Assembly: GCA_029167225.1 (NCBI GenBank)
Contig: JARFNK010000006.1
Span: 186,001 to 250,000 of the forward strand
Reading direction: 5' to 3'
DNA length: 64,000 nt
DNA from: Sphingobium arseniciresistens
GTDB lineage: Bacteria > Pseudomonadota > Alphaproteobacteria > Sphingomonadales > Sphingomonadaceae
The notes under the pieces: model-generated
Told to the model about the DNA's origin: nothing
Databases searched by the model: none
The model's input: only the letters and a program-made list of their open reading frames with translations
Made by a program: the position numbers and the translations under genes
Part shown: positions 36,136 to 45,883 of the stretch, piece by piece
Position numbering within the stretch: position 1 is the stretch's first letter
How the letters are laid out: every line of letters begins with the position of its first letter

Positions 36136-36761
36136 TTTCCCACAACGGACCTTTACGCGTCGGCATCGGTGGACCGGTCGGCTCGGGCAAGACGGCGCTG
36201 ACCGATCGGCTGTGCAAGGCAATGCGCGACCGCTGGAACATCGCGGCAATCACCAACGACATCTACACCCGCGAGGATGCCGAATTCCTCACCCGATCGG
36301 GCGCGCTGGTGCCCGAGCGGATTATGGGCGTGGAGACCGGGGGGTGCCCGCATACCGCCATTCGCGAGGATGCCAGCATCAATCTGGCCGCCGTGGACGA
36401 AATGGCGCGCCGCTTTCCCGGCCTGGAACTGATCTTCATCGAAAGCGGGGGCGACAATCTGGCTGCCACGTTCAGCCCGGAACTGGCCGATATCACGATC
36501 TACGTGATCGACGTTTCGGCCGGCGACAAGATTCCGCGCAAGGGCGGCCCCGGTATTACACGATCCGACCTGCTGGTGATCAACAAGATCGACCTGGCCC
36601 CGCTGGTGGGCGCAGACCTGGGCGTGATGGAACGCGATGCCCGGCTGATGCGCCGCGAGCGCCCGTTCCTGTTCACCAATCTCAAGGAATGTCTGGGCCT
36701 GCCTGAGATTATCCAGTTCATCGTCAAGACCGGCGGCCTGTCCGAAAGGATTCCTGCATGA
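36132..36761 (+). CDS. ureG: Urease GTPase UreG
   Basis: The protein has 209 aa. P-loop [26 protein letters not shown] (metal-binding Cys-Pro-His), [17 protein letters not shown] and the guanine-specificity [13 protein letters not shown] are all present. It hydrolyses GTP to load nickel into urease. It overlaps its neighbours on both sides by 4 nt. Confidence 0.97.
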   Translation: MISHNGPLRVGIGGPVGSGKTALTDRLCKAMRDRWNIAAITNDIYTREDAEFLTRSGALVPERIMGVETGGCPHTAIREDASINLAAVDEMARRFPGLELIFIESGGDNLAATFSPELADITIYVIDVSAGDKIPRKGGPGITRSDLLVINKIDLAPLVGADLGVMERDARLMRRERPFLFTNLKECLGLPEIIQFIVKTGGLSERIPA

Positions 36762-37306
36762 AACGTTTGCCCAAAATCGCCGCCCTGCTCACCCTCGCTG
36801 CGCTGCCCGGCACGGCGCTGGCCCATCCCGGCCATGGCGCCGGCGGCGGGTTCGTGGCGGGGCTGCTGCATCCGCTGACCGGCGCCGATCACTTGGCGGC
36901 GATGCTGCTGGCCGGGGCCTGGGCCGGGATCATCGGCGGGCGCGCCGCGCGGGTGCTGCCGGTCACGCTGCTCGCCGCCATGCTGGCCGGCTTTGCCACG
37001 GCCGCGTTGGTGCCGGCGGGGCTGTCCGAGGCGATGATCGGCCTGAGCGTGATCGGGTTGGCGCTGGCCGCGTTGCTGCGCCTGCGCCCGCCGCTGTGGC
37101 TGGCAGCGGCCGGGGTGGCGCTCGCCGGGCTGGGCCATGGCTTTGCCCACGGTCTGGAAGCGCCGGGCGGCGTGGCGCGGATCGGCTTTGTTTTCGGGTT
37201 CCTGGCGACGGCTGCCGCGCTGCAACTGGCCGGGCTGTCGCTGGTGGCGCTGGCGCGGCGGGTCTTGCCGCTGCATGGCGCCGCGTGGCACAAGGCGCGT
37301 CGATGA
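36758..37306 (+). CDS. hupE: HupE/UreJ nickel transporter-like membrane protein
   Basis: The protein has 182 aa: a signal-like first helix, then [37 protein letters not shown], the HupE/UreJ motif with conserved His and Asp that bind nickel. Six helices follow ([15 protein letters not shown] is the second His motif). It supplies nickel to the urease encoded upstream. It overlaps ureG and the M20 gene by 4 nt each. Confidence 0.93.
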   Translation: MKRLPKIAALLTLAALPGTALAHPGHGAGGGFVAGLLHPLTGADHLAAMLLAGAWAGIIGGRAARVLPVTLLAAMLAGFATAALVPAGLSEAMIGLSVIGLALAALLRLRPPLWLAAAGVALAGLGHGFAHGLEAPGGVARIGFVFGFLATAAALQLAGLSLVALARRVLPLHGAAWHKARR

Positions 37307-38646
37307 TGCAGCGTTTTTCCCCCGCTTTCGCTCTGGCTTTGGTCCTCTGCGCCACGACTTCTCCGCCCGCCCAAGCCAAGGCTGATCCCGGCGCTGCCCT
37401 GGCGGTCATCGACGCGCAGTTCGCCAAGGACTGGCCCGATCTCCAGGCGCTCTATCAGGACATTCACAGCCACCCCGAAACCGCCTTTCGCGAAACCCGC
37501 ACCGCCGACGTGCTGGCCAAACAGCTCAAGGCCATGGGCGTGGAGGTGACGCAAGGCGTCGGCAAGACCGGCATCGTAGGCGTCATCCGCAACGGGGCCG
37601 GGCCGCTGGTGCTGTTGCGTACTGAGCTGGATGCGCTGCCGATGGAAGAAAAGACCGGCCTGCCTTATGCCAGCCACGTGCAGCAGACCGAGGCCGATGG
37701 CAAGACCACCTTTGTCGATCACGCTTGTGGCCACGATATCCACATGGCCTGGTGGATCGGCACGGCGCGCGCGCTGCTGGCCATGAAGGCGCGCTGGCAT
37801 GGCACGGTGATCCTGGTGGGCCAACCGGCCGAGGAAGTGGTTTCGGGCGCCAAGGCGATGTTGGCCGATGGGCTCTACACCCGCTTTCCCCAGCCCGATT
37901 TTGCGTTTGGCGCGCATGTCGGCCCGTCGCCGGCGGGCGAAGTGACGATCAAACAGGGCTTTACCACCTCGGCCAGCGATGCGGTGCACATCACGTTCCA
38001 TGGGGTGGGCGCGCATGGCTCGATGCCCGACAAGAGCATCGATCCCGTGGTGATGGGCGCGCGATTCGTCGAAGACGTGCAGACCGTGATCAGCCGCCAA
38101 AAAGACCCGATGAAATTCGGCGTGGTGACGGTGGGATCGTTCCATGCCGGCACCGCCGCCAATATCATTCCCGATACGGCTGACCTTGGCCTGACGCTGC
38201 GGTCCTATGATCCGGCGGTGCGCGACGGGCTGCTCAAGGGCGTCAAGAACACGGCCGAAGCGGTCGCGATGATGTCTGGCGCGCCCGCGCCCGATGTGGT
38301 GCATCTGCACGGCACCGGATCGGTGGTGAATGAGCCGGCGCTGGGTGCGCAGGCCGCCGCCACGCTGACCTCCGCGCTGGGCAAGGATCGCGTGGTGCTG
38401 ATCCCGGCGAGCGAGCAGGGCTGGACCGCGAGCGAGGACTTTTCCGAATTTGCCCAAGGTGGAAAGGTGCGCTCGGTCTATTTCAGCATTGGCGGCACCA
38501 GCGCTGCGATGGCCGCGCAGTACAAGGCGCAGGGCAAACCGGTGCCGGTGAACCATTCCCCGTTCTTTGCGCCCGATCCGGCGATCAGCATCAAGACCGG
38601 GGTGGAAACCCTGACGCTCGCCACCCTGATGGTGGCGGGGAAGTAG
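37303..38646 (+). CDS. Exported M20-family amidohydrolase
   Basis: The protein has 447 aa with a signal peptide ([25 protein letters not shown]), unlike most M20 amidohydrolases, which are cytosolic. Metal motifs: LRTELDALPM (Asp), DHACGHDIHMAWWIG (Cys-Gly-His-Asp) and GQPAEEVVSGAKAML (Glu-Glu); the lid domain has FHGVGAHGSMPDKSIDPV. It is the IAA-amino acid/hippurate hydrolase type. It is translationally coupled to hupE (ATGA), so hydrolysis of an amide in the periplasm is physically tied to urease expression. Confidence 0.9.
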   Translation: MMQRFSPAFALALVLCATTSPPAQAKADPGAALAVIDAQFAKDWPDLQALYQDIHSHPETAFRETRTADVLAKQLKAMGVEVTQGVGKTGIVGVIRNGAGPLVLLRTELDALPMEEKTGLPYASHVQQTEADGKTTFVDHACGHDIHMAWWIGTARALLAMKARWHGTVILVGQPAEEVVSGAKAMLADGLYTRFPQPDFAFGAHVGPSPAGEVTIKQGFTTSASDAVHITFHGVGAHGSMPDKSIDPVVMGARFVEDVQTVISRQKDPMKFGVVTVGSFHAGTAANIIPDTADLGLTLRSYDPAVRDGLLKGVKNTAEAVAMMSGAPAPDVVHLHGTGSVVNEPALGAQAAATLTSALGKDRVVLIPASEQGWTASEDFSEFAQGGKVRSVYFSIGGTSAAMAAQYKAQGKPVPVNHSPFFAPDPAISIKTGVETLTLATLMVAGK

Positions 38647-38652
38647 GGCGCG

Positions 38653-40137
38653 TTATGGCTGCCCGCAGTGGCAGCCGGTGGCGTAGAACGCATGGGTGGC
38701 CGCCTGCGTTTGCGCGATCTGTGCCGTATCGGGCGCAGTGGCAGCGCGCGCGGCGCGGGCCTGTGCCGTAAGGCGGGCGGCTAGGGCGGTTTCGTCCAGC
38801 CCGGTGACCCGGCCATCGCGCACCACGACGCGGCCGCCGACCAGCAGGTGGGCGACATCGGCCCGGGTTGCGCGCGCCAGGAGCCAGGCGGGATCGCAAG
38901 GCCAGCCCGATCCGACCCAGTCTTTCGCCATGCGCCGTCGATCGATCAGCAGCACATCGGCCGGGGCGCCGGGAGCGAGGCGCCCGCCGCCATCGTCTGG
39001 CCCCAGGATGGCGGCGCGCCCGCCGGTCCATGCCGCGTGCAGCACGGCTTGGGTGCCGGGCAGGGCCACCGGGCCACTTGCGTCCCTGTCGGGCTGGCCC
39101 ATCAGCAGGTGCGCCAGGCGCATTTCGCGCAGCATGTCGGCATCGTCATCAAGCCCCATGCCATCGAGGCCGAGGCCCATGGCGATGTCGGCCTGTGCGA
39201 TCTGTGCCAGCGGCGGCAAGCCTGAGCGCAAGCGCAAGTTGGACGAGACATTGACCGAAATGGTTACCCCGCGCGCAGCAAGCAGGGTCAGTTCATCGGG
39301 CCGCAACCACACCCCGTGCGCCACCGTCAGGCGCGGGGAGAGCAGGCCGATCTCGTCCAACCAGGGCACGAAGCCTTGCGGGAAATGGGCATCGGCCCAT
39401 TCGCGTTGCAGCCGCGTTTCGAGCAGGTGCGTATGTACGCGGCGCCCGCTGGCGGCCGATGCGGCGGCAATCGCCGCCAACGTGGCCGGCTGCGCCCATT
39501 GCGGCGCCACGGGGTGATAGTGCAGGGCAAACAGGTCATGCTCGAGCGCCTGCGCACGATCGAACAAGGCCATGTTGGTGGCGCAGGAGCGCAAGCCTTG
39601 GTCCATAGTGGCAATGGCCGCGCGGCGTTCGGGCGGGAAAAGCCGCGCCAGGGCGGCATGATCGCCATAGACCAGCGGATTGGCATCGAAGAACGGCCAG
39701 CCAAAGGCAACGCGCAGGCCGGTTTCGCGCGCGGCGCGGGAAACCGCTTCGGCCTCGTCCAGCAGGGCGGCGCCGTTTTGCGTGTTGTGGCAATGATAGA
39801 CGGCGGCGACGCCCGATCCGGCGAGGCGGGCAAGCGCCAGCGCCGCCGCGTCATAGGCATCGACACGCGGCTGGCGCGCCAGGTCGATCATCCAATGTTC
39901 GAGCGGGGCATCGTCCACGCCGCAGGCGAGCGTGGCGAGGCCACGGCCATGATCGTGGGCATTGGCCAGCGCGGGCATAGCGACGAGTGCGGCTTCGGTC
40001 GCGGTCAGGCCTGACGGATCGCATGGCGCCATCGCGGCGATGCGGCCATCGCCACCGATGGTAATGGCATGGGCGCCCAGAGGCGGTGCATCGGCGGCAG
40101 GCAGCACCGCACCCACATGCCAGGTCGATCCGTGCAT
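38653..40137 (-). CDS. Amidohydrolase-family deaminase, guanine/cytosine-deaminase-like
   Basis: The protein has 494 aa. Metal motifs: ANAHDHGRGLATL (HxH), HTHLLETRLQREWA (His), VAHGVWL (His) and LGLDGMGLDDDADML (Asp), the layout of subtype III deaminases and chlorohydrolases. A C-terminal extension ends GCHCGQP. AAGGAAA precedes the ATG. It is divergent from the TonB receptor at 40512. It probably deaminates or dechlorinates a heterocycle or guanidino-type compound; formimidoylglutamate deiminase is a related alternative. Confidence 0.82.
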   Translation of the reverse strand: MHGSTWHVGAVLPAADAPPLGAHAITIGGDGRIAAMAPCDPSGLTATEAALVAMPALANAHDHGRGLATLACGVDDAPLEHWMIDLARQPRVDAYDAAALALARLAGSGVAAVYHCHNTQNGAALLDEAEAVSRAARETGLRVAFGWPFFDANPLVYGDHAALARLFPPERRAAIATMDQGLRSCATNMALFDRAQALEHDLFALHYHPVAPQWAQPATLAAIAAASAASGRRVHTHLLETRLQREWADAHFPQGFVPWLDEIGLLSPRLTVAHGVWLRPDELTLLAARGVTISVNVSSNLRLRSGLPPLAQIAQADIAMGLGLDGMGLDDDADMLREMRLAHLLMGQPDRDASGPVALPGTQAVLHAAWTGGRAAILGPDDGGGRLAPGAPADVLLIDRRRMAKDWVGSGWPCDPAWLLARATRADVAHLLVGGRVVVRDGRVTGLDETALAARLTAQARAARAATAPDTAQIAQTQAATHAFYATGCHCGQP

Positions 40138-40221
40138 CGCGTTTCCTTCCTGTTGCCGCCGCCTGCTCTACGTGGTGCGAACCACACTTGCCAGCGATGC
40201 GAAGTGCTGGTTGGGCAATGG

Positions 40222-40244
40222 GGTGTTTCGCGCTTGCGAACACC
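40222..40244. promoter_or_regulatory. Dyad in the deaminase/TonB receptor divergent region
   Basis: In the 374-bp gap (40138-40511) there is GGTGTTTCGC, 4 nt, GCGAACACC, an almost perfect inverted repeat. A second dyad GTGGTGCGAACCAC lies at 40173-40186; both share a GCGAAC core. Placement between divergent genes suggests a regulator binding site. No other gene is seen in the gap. Confidence 0.4.
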
Positions 40245-40511
40245 GGCGCCGATGGCCCCGCCGTCGCACAAGAATAGCAACACTCCGGTTCGATTCTTGC
40301 AATGGCGGCCGGGCGGTTTGTGAATCACCTTGTTGGTGAGCCAAGGCCTGCTTGGGGAGAACACCAAGGCACGATCGGGGAGCCGCAGGGCGCAATGGCG
40401 CCACGGTTGCCTTGCCGCCAAATGGCGGCCGGCCGCAATCCTTGCACACGCAAGGCGCGGGACGGACGAGGGCTGTGGGAGGTAAGAAGCATAACAAGAG
40501 GGATAAGCATT

Positions 40512-42863
40512 ATGTCGCACAGTCTTTCGTTGCCCGGCCGCCGTGGCCGGTTGCGCCGCAGCGCCCTGATCCTGATCGCGAGCGCGGCGCCATTCGCGCT
40601 GGATGCTGGCATCGCCTACGCCGCCGATGCGACGCCGGCCCCCGCAGATGCCGCCAGCGATCCGACCGAGGAAATCGTGGTGTCGGCGCAGCGCCGCGAC
40701 GAAACGCTGAGCAAGGTGCCGCTGTCCATCGCCGCCTATTCGCAAAAGGACATGGACATCCAGGGCGTGCGCAGCATCGATGACATCGCGCGCATCACCC
40801 CAGCCCTGCAGTTTTCCACCACGTCTGGCGTGGCCGGCAACAACGGCACAAACATCGCCATTCGCGGGCTGAAGTCCGACGTGGGTTCTTCGACCACCGC
40901 GATCTATATCGACGATACGCCGATCCAGATCCGCAACATCGGCTATTACGGCGGCAACCCCTATCCGCGCGTGTTCGACCTGGAGCGCGTGGAAGTGCTG
41001 CGTGGGCCGCAGGGCACGCTGTTCGGCGCCAGTTCCGAAGGAGGGGCGGTGCGTTTCATCACTCCATCGCCCAGCTTCGACGAGACCAGCATCTATGGTC
41101 GCAGCCAGGTTTCGTTCACCGATCACGGATCGCCCAGCTATGAAGGCGGGCTGGCCGTGGGCGCGCCGCTGACCGATACCCTCGCGTTCCGCGCCAGCGG
41201 CTGGTACCAGCGCCAGGGCGGCTATATCGACCAGGTGACCCAGGGCACCGACAACGTCAAAGCCAAGGACATCAACTGGCAGCGCAACATGGTGGGGCGC
41301 ATGGCCCTTGCGTGGAATCCCACCGATGCACTGACCATCACGCCCAAGGTGTTCTACCAATATCTGCGCCAGAACGCGCGCGACGATTTCTGGGAAGGCT
41401 ATGGCAACGCCAAGGACGGCGATTACCACAGCGGCGTCTACCAGACCGAGCCGACCCGCGACCGCCTGCTGATGCCCTCGCTGACGGCCGAATTGAAGCT
41501 GGACACGGTCACGATTGCGTCCAACACGTCGTACCTCAAGCGCGAGCAGTACCAGACGCTCGATTATTCGACGTATTTCTCCACCCTGCGTTCGGGTTCG
41601 CCCTTCGGGACATATGCGAACAAGGACATCACCAACATGGAGGATTACCTCACGCTCAAGCAGCGGAATTTCTCGCAGGAACTGCGGGCCTATTCGGCCA
41701 ACAATCCGCTGATCGACTGGAGCGCCGGGGTATTCTACACCCACAGCCAGCAGGATTTTTCCAACTTCACCTCGTCGGGCCGCATTCCCGGCGTGCTGGT
41801 CAGCGGCTTTCGGCAGTATGACAACCGCTATAGCCTGGTGGATATCATCGCCTCCAAGGACGACCAGTACGCCGCCTTTGCCAGCGTGGACGTGAAGCCC
41901 ATCGACAAGCTGACGCTGACCGCGGCGCTGCGCTATACCAAGGTCGATTTCTCGTTCGACGAAACCAAGGACGGCCCGACCAACGGCGGATCGCGTACCC
42001 AGGTGATCACCAAGACGAGCGAAGGCGCCTGGACGCCCAAGTTCGCCGCCAAGTACCAGGTCGATGACAACGCGATGCTCTATGCCTCGGCCAGCAAGGG
42101 TTTCCGCCCGGCCGGCGCGCAGCCCAGCACGCTGCCCGAACGCTGCGCCGGCGACCTGACCGCGCTGGGGCTGACCACCAACACCGTGCCGACCAGCTTT
42201 GAGTCGGACTCGCTGTGGTCTTATGAAGCGGGCGCCAAGGGACGCCTGCTGGGCGGCAAGGTGGCATTCGATGTCAGCGGCTATATCGTCAACTGGAAGA
42301 ACATCCAGCAGGCGGTGCGCCTCAACTGCGGCTTCTCCTATGTGTCGAACCTGGGCGATGCCAATGGCAAGGGCCTGGAATTCTCGCTCGAAGTGCGTCC
42401 GGTCACTGGCCTCTCGCTGGGCGGCAACATCGGCTATGCCAATGTACACTATGCCGATGACGTGACGATCAAGGACGGCACAGTTCTGTTGCGCGCGGCG
42501 GGCGAACGCATCAGCGGGCCGCTGTGGTCGGGCCATGCCTATGGCAACTATGAAGCGCCGATCACGGGCGAAGTCTCGGGTTATGCGCGGGTGGACTATA
42601 CCTTCACCAGCAACGACACGATCCCTTCGGCCGTGGGCACGTTCGGCTATGATGCCGGGCTCTATGCCCTGCCGGGCCGCGACTATGTCCAGTTGCGCGT
42701 GGGCGCGCGCAAGGGCGGGATCGATCTCTCGCTGTTTGTGGACAACCTGACCAACTCGCGCGATCTGCTCTCGCGCGGGCACGATGCGGTCGGCGCGTCG
42801 CTCTATTACGAACAGTCCTATCGTCCGCGCACGATCGGGCTGACCTTGCAATACCGCCAGTGA
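40512..42863 (+). CDS. TonB-dependent receptor of the nitrogen cluster
   Basis: The protein has 783 aa. AAGAGGGAT precedes the ATG at 40512, which gives a signal peptide ending GIAYAA. The plug begins TEEIVVSAQRRDETLSKVPLSIAAYSQ and includes VFDLERVEVLRGPQGTLFG; the barrel ends PRTIGLTLQYRQ. No STN domain. It likely imports the nitrogenous substrate across the outer membrane; an MFS carrier follows 77 bp downstream. Confidence 0.95.
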   Translation: MSHSLSLPGRRGRLRRSALILIASAAPFALDAGIAYAADATPAPADAASDPTEEIVVSAQRRDETLSKVPLSIAAYSQKDMDIQGVRSIDDIARITPALQFSTTSGVAGNNGTNIAIRGLKSDVGSSTTAIYIDDTPIQIRNIGYYGGNPYPRVFDLERVEVLRGPQGTLFGASSEGGAVRFITPSPSFDETSIYGRSQVSFTDHGSPSYEGGLAVGAPLTDTLAFRASGWYQRQGGYIDQVTQGTDNVKAKDINWQRNMVGRMALAWNPTDALTITPKVFYQYLRQNARDDFWEGYGNAKDGDYHSGVYQTEPTRDRLLMPSLTAELKLDTVTIASNTSYLKREQYQTLDYSTYFSTLRSGSPFGTYANKDITNMEDYLTLKQRNFSQELRAYSANNPLIDWSAGVFYTHSQQDFSNFTSSGRIPGVLVSGFRQYDNRYSLVDIIASKDDQYAAFASVDVKPIDKLTLTAALRYTKVDFSFDETKDGPTNGGSRTQVITKTSEGAWTPKFAAKYQVDDNAMLYASASKGFRPAGAQPSTLPERCAGDLTALGLTTNTVPTSFESDSLWSYEAGAKGRLLGGKVAFDVSGYIVNWKNIQQAVRLNCGFSYVSNLGDANGKGLEFSLEVRPVTGLSLGGNIGYANVHYADDVTIKDGTVLLRAAGERISGPLWSGHAYGNYEAPITGEVSGYARVDYTFTSNDTIPSAVGTFGYDAGLYALPGRDYVQLRVGARKGGIDLSLFVDNLTNSRDLLSRGHDAVGASLYYEQSYRPRTIGLTLQYRQ

Positions 42864-42885
42864 TCGCAAATCCTGCGGGAAATGG

Positions 42886-42903
42886 GGCCGGCGCGTGCCG
42901 GCC
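42886..42903 (+). terminator. Hairpin after the TonB receptor
   Basis: GGCCGGC (42886-42892), 4-nt loop, GCCGGCC (42897-42903), then a pyrimidine tract TCCTCTTTCC. It could weakly terminate or set the ratio between the receptor and the downstream MFS gene. Confidence 0.5.
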
Positions 42904-42940
42904 TCCTCTTTCCGCCCTCGGTTGAAAAAAGAGAAACGCC

Positions 42941-44185
42941 TTGTCGCAAACCATCGCCCGGCAGCCGCCCGAACATCCCATCGACGGGTTGCTGCCGGGG
43001 TGGCAGGGCACCAGTCGCCAGTTGTTCACCCTGGTGCTGGTCTATGCCATCGGCCTGGGGTCGATGGCGATGGTGGGCATGCTTTCGCCGCTGACCGCCT
43101 TAGTCGCGCGTGATTTTTCCAGTGGTTCGGCCGCGATCGGCTGGACCATTTCGCTGTTTTCGCTGCCGGCGGCGATCACCTCCACCCTTGGGGGTGGGCT
43201 GGTCGATCGCCTGGGGCCGCGCCGCGTGCTGATCCTGGCGCCCTTGCTGCTGGCCCTGGCCGATCTCGGCCTGGTGCAGGCGCGGGCGCTGTGGCTGTTC
43301 GACCTGTCGATGGTCCTGGCCGGAATTGCCTATGTCGGCGTGCTCAATGGCGGGGCGGCCATGTTGATGACCACGCTGGGCGGCAGCCTGCGTGCGCGCG
43401 GCATGGCGCTATGGGCGACTTATGCCCCGGCCGGCTTTTCGGTTGGGCTGTTGCTGGCCGCGCTGGTGGCGCAATGGGCGAGTTGGCGCCTGGCCTTTGC
43501 CGCCCATGGCGCGGTGATGCTGGCCTGCGTGGCCGGCGCCATGTTGCTGCCGCGCGTGGCCTCGGCGCCGCGCGCGCTCGCGCTCTCGTCCCTGGCCCAG
43601 TTGCGCGCCGGGGTGACCAATCCGGTGCTGCTGCTGCTGGCGCTGGCCTTGGCCCTGCCCAACATGGTGTCTTATGGCACCAGCCTGGTGGCGGCAGGCT
43701 GGCTGGCCAACGCGCACGGCGTGTCGCTGGCAGCCTCGGCCGGGATCGTGGCCGGGGCCAAGATCCTGGCCGTGCTGGCCGGCAGCACAGTGACCGGCGC
43801 CTTGCTGGCGCGGGCCATGCGCCCCTTGCGCCTGTTTGCCGTGATGGCCGCCGTAGGCGTGCTGGCGCAGGCCCTGCTGTTCGTGCCGGCCAGCCCGCTG
43901 GTGGCGGCCGTGGCCGGGCTGATGGGCTGGGTCTTTGCCTTTGGCGCGCTGTCGGGCGTGTGCATGGCGCTGTTGCCGCGCGTGGCCGAGCGAGCCGGCG
44001 GCGCGGGGCTGCGCGCAGGGATCGTCAACCAGTTCGTTTCGCTGGCTTCGTTCCTGACCCCCGCCATCTATTTCGGGGTGGGCAGCTGGCATGCCTGGAT
44101 CGCGGTCGCCGCCGGTGCGCTGTTGCTGAGCCTGGCCGCGCTGCGCCACGCCGGGCGCCTGTCAGAGGGCGAACTTGCGGCTTGA
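42941..44185 (+). CDS. MFS transporter
   Basis: The protein has 414 aa from a TTG start (AAAGAGAAA upstream); no ATG or GTG lies closer to the first helix. It has twelve hydrophobic helices; the loop 2-3 motif is GGGLVDRLGPRRVLIL. It is of the small drug/metabolite-type MFS. Probably the inner-membrane carrier paired with the TonB receptor. It converges on the SDR at 44191 with a 5-bp gap. Confidence 0.85.
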   Translation: MSQTIARQPPEHPIDGLLPGWQGTSRQLFTLVLVYAIGLGSMAMVGMLSPLTALVARDFSSGSAAIGWTISLFSLPAAITSTLGGGLVDRLGPRRVLILAPLLLALADLGLVQARALWLFDLSMVLAGIAYVGVLNGGAAMLMTTLGGSLRARGMALWATYAPAGFSVGLLLAALVAQWASWRLAFAAHGAVMLACVAGAMLLPRVASAPRALALSSLAQLRAGVTNPVLLLLALALALPNMVSYGTSLVAAGWLANAHGVSLAASAGIVAGAKILAVLAGSTVTGALLARAMRPLRLFAVMAAVGVLAQALLFVPASPLVAAVAGLMGWVFAFGALSGVCMALLPRVAERAGGAGLRAGIVNQFVSLASFLTPAIYFGVGSWHAWIAVAAGALLLSLAALRHAGRLSEGELAA

Positions 44186-44190
44186 GTTTT

Positions 44191-44931
44191 TCACACCGCC
44201 GTGTCGCCGCCGTCGAGCGGAATGATCGCGCCGGTGACATAGCTGGCCGCGTCGGACAAAAGCCAGGCCATGGCGGCGGCCACTTCGTCGGCGCGGCCGT
44301 GGCGGCGCAGCGGTATGCGCCCGTCGATGGCGGCGCGCGCGGCTGGGGCATCGGCCTGGCCCTGCCAGAACGCCTGGGTCAGCGAGGTTTCCACCCAGCC
44401 CGGCAGAACCAAGTTGACCCGTACCCCCTGTGGCCCTAGCTCTGCCGCCAGGCTGCGGAGCAGGCCGGCCAGGCCCGCCTTGGTGGCCTGATAGCCATGG
44501 CTGTGCACCTGCCCGCGCAAGGTGGCGGTGGACGACACCAGCACCAGGCTGCCGCCGCTGTGCACCAGCAGGCCATGCGCGGCCTGCGCCGCCAGGAACG
44601 GCAGGCGCAGGTTGATCGCGGCGGCGCGGTCCCAATCATCCACCTGCCAATCGGCCAGCGGCGCCCCGGCCATTGCCGATGCCGCCACGACCAGGCCATC
44701 GAGCCGCCCTAGGCGCCGCGTTATCGCCTTGACCAGCGCGCGGGGCGCGGCCGGATCGGCCAGATCGAGCGGGTGGAACGCCACGCCGGGCAGGGCCGGC
44801 GCGGCCGAGGCGGCGCCCGGTTCATCGGCCAGCCACACTGCGTGGCCGTCATCGGCCAGCAGCCTCGCCAGTGCGCCGCCCAGCCCCGCCGTGCCGCCGA
44901 TGATCGCATAGGTTTTCATGGACATGTTCAT
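44191..44931 (-). CDS. SDR-family oxidoreductase with normal catalytic triad
   Basis: The protein has 246 aa from the ATG at 44931 (the two in-frame ATG codons just downstream are alternatives; the long frame beginning at 45195 overlaps the divergent gene). GGTAGLG is the cofactor loop, LVSSTATLRG has the catalytic Ser, and YQATK the Tyr/Lys. The end MAWLLSDAASYVTGAIIPLDGG is classical SDR. It is divergent from the hydro-lyase gene at 45071. Confidence 0.88.
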   Translation of the reverse strand: MNMSMKTYAIIGGTAGLGGALARLLADDGHAVWLADEPGAASAAPALPGVAFHPLDLADPAAPRALVKAITRRLGRLDGLVVAASAMAGAPLADWQVDDWDRAAAINLRLPFLAAQAAHGLLVHSGGSLVLVSSTATLRGQVHSHGYQATKAGLAGLLRSLAAELGPQGVRVNLVLPGWVETSLTQAFWQGQADAPAARAAIDGRIPLRRHGRADEVAAAMAWLLSDAASYVTGAIIPLDGGDTAV

Positions 44932-45070
44932 GGGGGGCGGTGCTCCGCGCGCGCGATCGAAAGTGTTTCCTTTTCCGTCATCGCGACCGGGCAAGACAGC
45001 GCAGGAGCGGCAACGCCCCTGACCGAAAAAAGCAACCCCCGCCGCGCGCCGCGCTTGGTAAGGACGGATC

Positions 45071-45883
45071 ATGATCGATGCAGCGTCTCTTGCCGGGCTG
45101 GACCACAGCGACCCTGGCGCGATGCGCCGGGCGATCCGCGATGGGCGGTTCACCGGCTTTACCAACCTGGTGGCGCGGGGCCATGTGCAGGGCAACCTGA
45201 TTGCCGTGCCCGCCGCCCATGCCGACGATTTCGAGGCCTATTGCAGGGCCAATCCCCAGGCACTGCCGCTGCTGGGCCGGGGCGAGCCGGGGCGTCGCGA
45301 CATGCCCGGCATTGCCGCTGACCTGGATATCGCGCGCGATACCGGCGGCTACATGGTGTTTCGCGATGGCGACCTGATCGATACCCCGCGCGATGCCAGC
45401 GGGCATTGGCGCGACGATCTGGTGCCGTTCGTGATCGGCTGTTCGTTTTCGTTCGAGGCGCTGATGCAGCGTGCGGGCGTGCGGCTGCGCCATCTGGAAG
45501 AGGGCGACGTTTCGGCGATGTACGAAACCACGCGCGACACCGTGCCGGTCGGCCCGTTCGGCGGCAGGCTGATCGTGTCGATGCGCGCGCTGACCCCGGC
45601 CGACGCAATCCGGGCCACGCTGGTTTCCGCGCGCCATCCCGGCTTTCACGGCGCTCCGGTGTCGCTCGGCTTGCCCGAAGACCTGGGTATTGCCAGCTTG
45701 GCCGACAGCTATGGTGGGCATGGCATGAAACGCATTCTGCCCGGCGAACTGCCGGTGTTCTGGGCCTGCGGCGCCACAGGCCAGAATGCCCTGCGCGCCG
45801 CGCGCCTGCCGCTAGCCATCACCCATTACAAGGCCCACATGGTCATCACCGACCTGCCTTTGCCAGAGGACATGCAATCATGA
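45071..45883 (+). CDS. DUF1445 putative hydro-lyase/D-glutamate-cyclase-like protein
   Basis: The protein has 270 aa. Pattern: RDGRFTGFTNLVARGHVQGNLIAVPAAHADDFEAYCRANPQALPLLG, ARDTGGYMVFRDGDLIDTP, DDLVPFVIGCSFSFEALMQRAGV, VGPFGGRLIVSMRAL and the end WACGATGQNALRAARLPLAITHYKAHMVITDL. This is the DUF1445 family, annotated as hydro-lyase or as the D-glutamate cyclase fold that makes 5-oxoproline. It overlaps the next gene by ATGA. The substrate is unknown. Confidence 0.88.
   Translation: MIDAASLAGLDHSDPGAMRRAIRDGRFTGFTNLVARGHVQGNLIAVPAAHADDFEAYCRANPQALPLLGRGEPGRRDMPGIAADLDIARDTGGYMVFRDGDLIDTPRDASGHWRDDLVPFVIGCSFSFEALMQRAGVRLRHLEEGDVSAMYETTRDTVPVGPFGGRLIVSMRALTPADAIRATLVSARHPGFHGAPVSLGLPEDLGIASLADSYGGHGMKRILPGELPVFWACGATGQNALRAARLPLAITHYKAHMVITDLPLPEDMQS

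Noticed and set aside
40005-42869. 954-codon minus-strand frame
   Set aside because: It is antisense to the TonB receptor, which has the signal peptide, plug and C-terminal barrel signature; the antisense frame has no domain.
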